In this document: in pieces, positions 63,808 to 64,000 of the stretch | Layout of the letters: each line of letters begins with the position of its first letter | How positions within the stretch are numbered: the first letter of the stretch is position 1 | NCBI RefSeq assembly: GCF_001434095.1 | Contig: NZ_AZDS01000001.1 | Location: forward strand, 186,001-250,000 | Origin: Fructilactobacillus fructivorans | GTDB taxonomy: Bacteria; Bacillota; Bacilli; Lactobacillales; Lactobacillaceae | Direction of reading: 5' to 3' | Length of the DNA: 64,000 bases | Notes under the pieces: generated by a model | The model's input: only the letters and a program-made list of their open reading frames with translations | Told to the model about the DNA's origin: nothing | Database searches by the model: none | Translations under genes and position numbers: made by a program

Positions 63808-64000
63808 TTAATTATTTTGTAAAACATATCTTTTGATAACACGTTCGGTTGCATACCCATCATTGTATGTATTCCAATGTTTATTAAAACTAGTAAAATC
63901 AATCTTTTGATTAGCAACAATTGCCTGCGTTAATTGATCAACCCTTGTAATTGGCTCTGATGGCAGCCACTCCAAAAAGTCTTTTTGGATTCCTGGGTCC
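63808..64000 (-). CDS. CDP-glycerol glycerophosphotransferase-like protein, C-terminal fragment
   Basis: The stop codon TAA is at 63808-63810, and the reading frame runs off the window edge, leaving 63 residues. The end KHWNTYNDGYATERVIKRYV resembles the C-terminus of TagB/TagF enzymes, which often finishes with a W-x-Y-x-x-G-x-A-x-x-x-V/I pattern. It precedes tagG by 17 bases on the same strand, consistent with a teichoic acid cluster. The N-terminal catalytic part lies outside the window, so the assignment is tentative. Confidence 0.6.
   Translation of the reverse strand, partial: DPGIQKDFLEWLPSEPITRVDQLTQAIVANQKIDFTSFNKHWNTYNDGYATERVIKRYVLQNN

Noticed and set aside
1-64000. CRISPR arrays, insertion sequences, prophage, tRNA or rRNA genes
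   Set aside because: No regularly spaced repeats, transposase or phage genes, or tRNA/rRNA sequences were recognised. The only recombinase genes are xerC, xerD and the degenerate Xer-like gene, all in conserved chromosomal context.

Overview
The window is a stretch of chromosome from an AT-rich Gram-positive bacterium of the family Lactobacillaceae. It is almost entirely housekeeping genes with very short intergenic gaps, and most genes lie on the minus strand. Gene order follows the Bacillus subtilis/Lactobacillus backbone (rbgA-rnhB-dprA-topA-xerC-hslV-hslU; scpA-scpB-rluB...ypbB-recQ-LysM-cmk-S1-der-hup; era-recO-glyQ-glyS...dnaG-rpoD-trmK-nif3; rpsU-yqeY-phoH-ybeY-dgkA-era). Pyruvate kinase follows dnaE directly, with no phosphofructokinase gene between them. 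This fits an obligately heterofermentative lineage (for example the Fructilactobacillus/Apilactobacillus group), although species cannot be fixed from sequence alone.

Layout. 1-2.1 kb: MarR regulator, DegV fatty-acid-binding protein, and a folate ECF transporter subunit behind a clear tetrahydrofolate riboswitch. 2.1-7.3 kb: HAD phosphatase, DyP peroxidase, methionine sulfoxide reductases MsrA and MsrB, Mn-dependent pyrophosphatase, and a LysR regulator whose C-terminus is broken by a one-base frameshift. 7.3-12.6 kb: topoisomerase IV (parE-parC) divergent from plsY. 12.6-28.5 kb: mutarotase, HslUV, XerC, TopA, DprA, RNase HII, RbgA, DHFR, ThyA, ABC-F ATPase, CCA transferase, a degenerate Xer-like protein and a TPR protein. 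28.5-42.4 kb: HU, Der, S1 protein, Cmk, LysM protein, RecQ, YpbB, FMN-riboswitch-controlled RibU, RluB, ScpB, ScpA, RibT, XerD, CvfB and pyruvate kinase. 42.5-59.9 kb: DnaE, a small membrane protein, PepT, Nif3-like, TrmK, sigma-70, primase, T-box-controlled GlyQS, RecO, Era, DgkA, YbeY, PhoH, YqeY and S21. 59.9-64 kb: PpsR, endonuclease IV and the start of a wall teichoic acid locus (TagF-like, TagG, and a second TagF-like gene cut by the window end).

Functional threads. Three leader-RNA switches are readable: THF, FMN and a glycine T-box. Two of them control vitamin uptake subunits (FolT, RibU), which points to scavenging of folate and riboflavin; dfrA-thyA lies in the same window and uses the folate pool. 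Genome maintenance is heavily represented (ParCE, TopA, DprA, XerC, XerD, ScpAB, RecQ, RecO, HU, DnaE, DnaG, Nfo). No mobile elements, CRISPR arrays, prophage genes, tRNAs or rRNAs were seen. I did not find a convincing new multi-gene system. The most unusual items are the catalytically degenerate Xer-family protein at 26.3 kb, a palindrome it shares with the xerC leader, and the frameshifted LysR whose restored frame would overlap the ppaC start.
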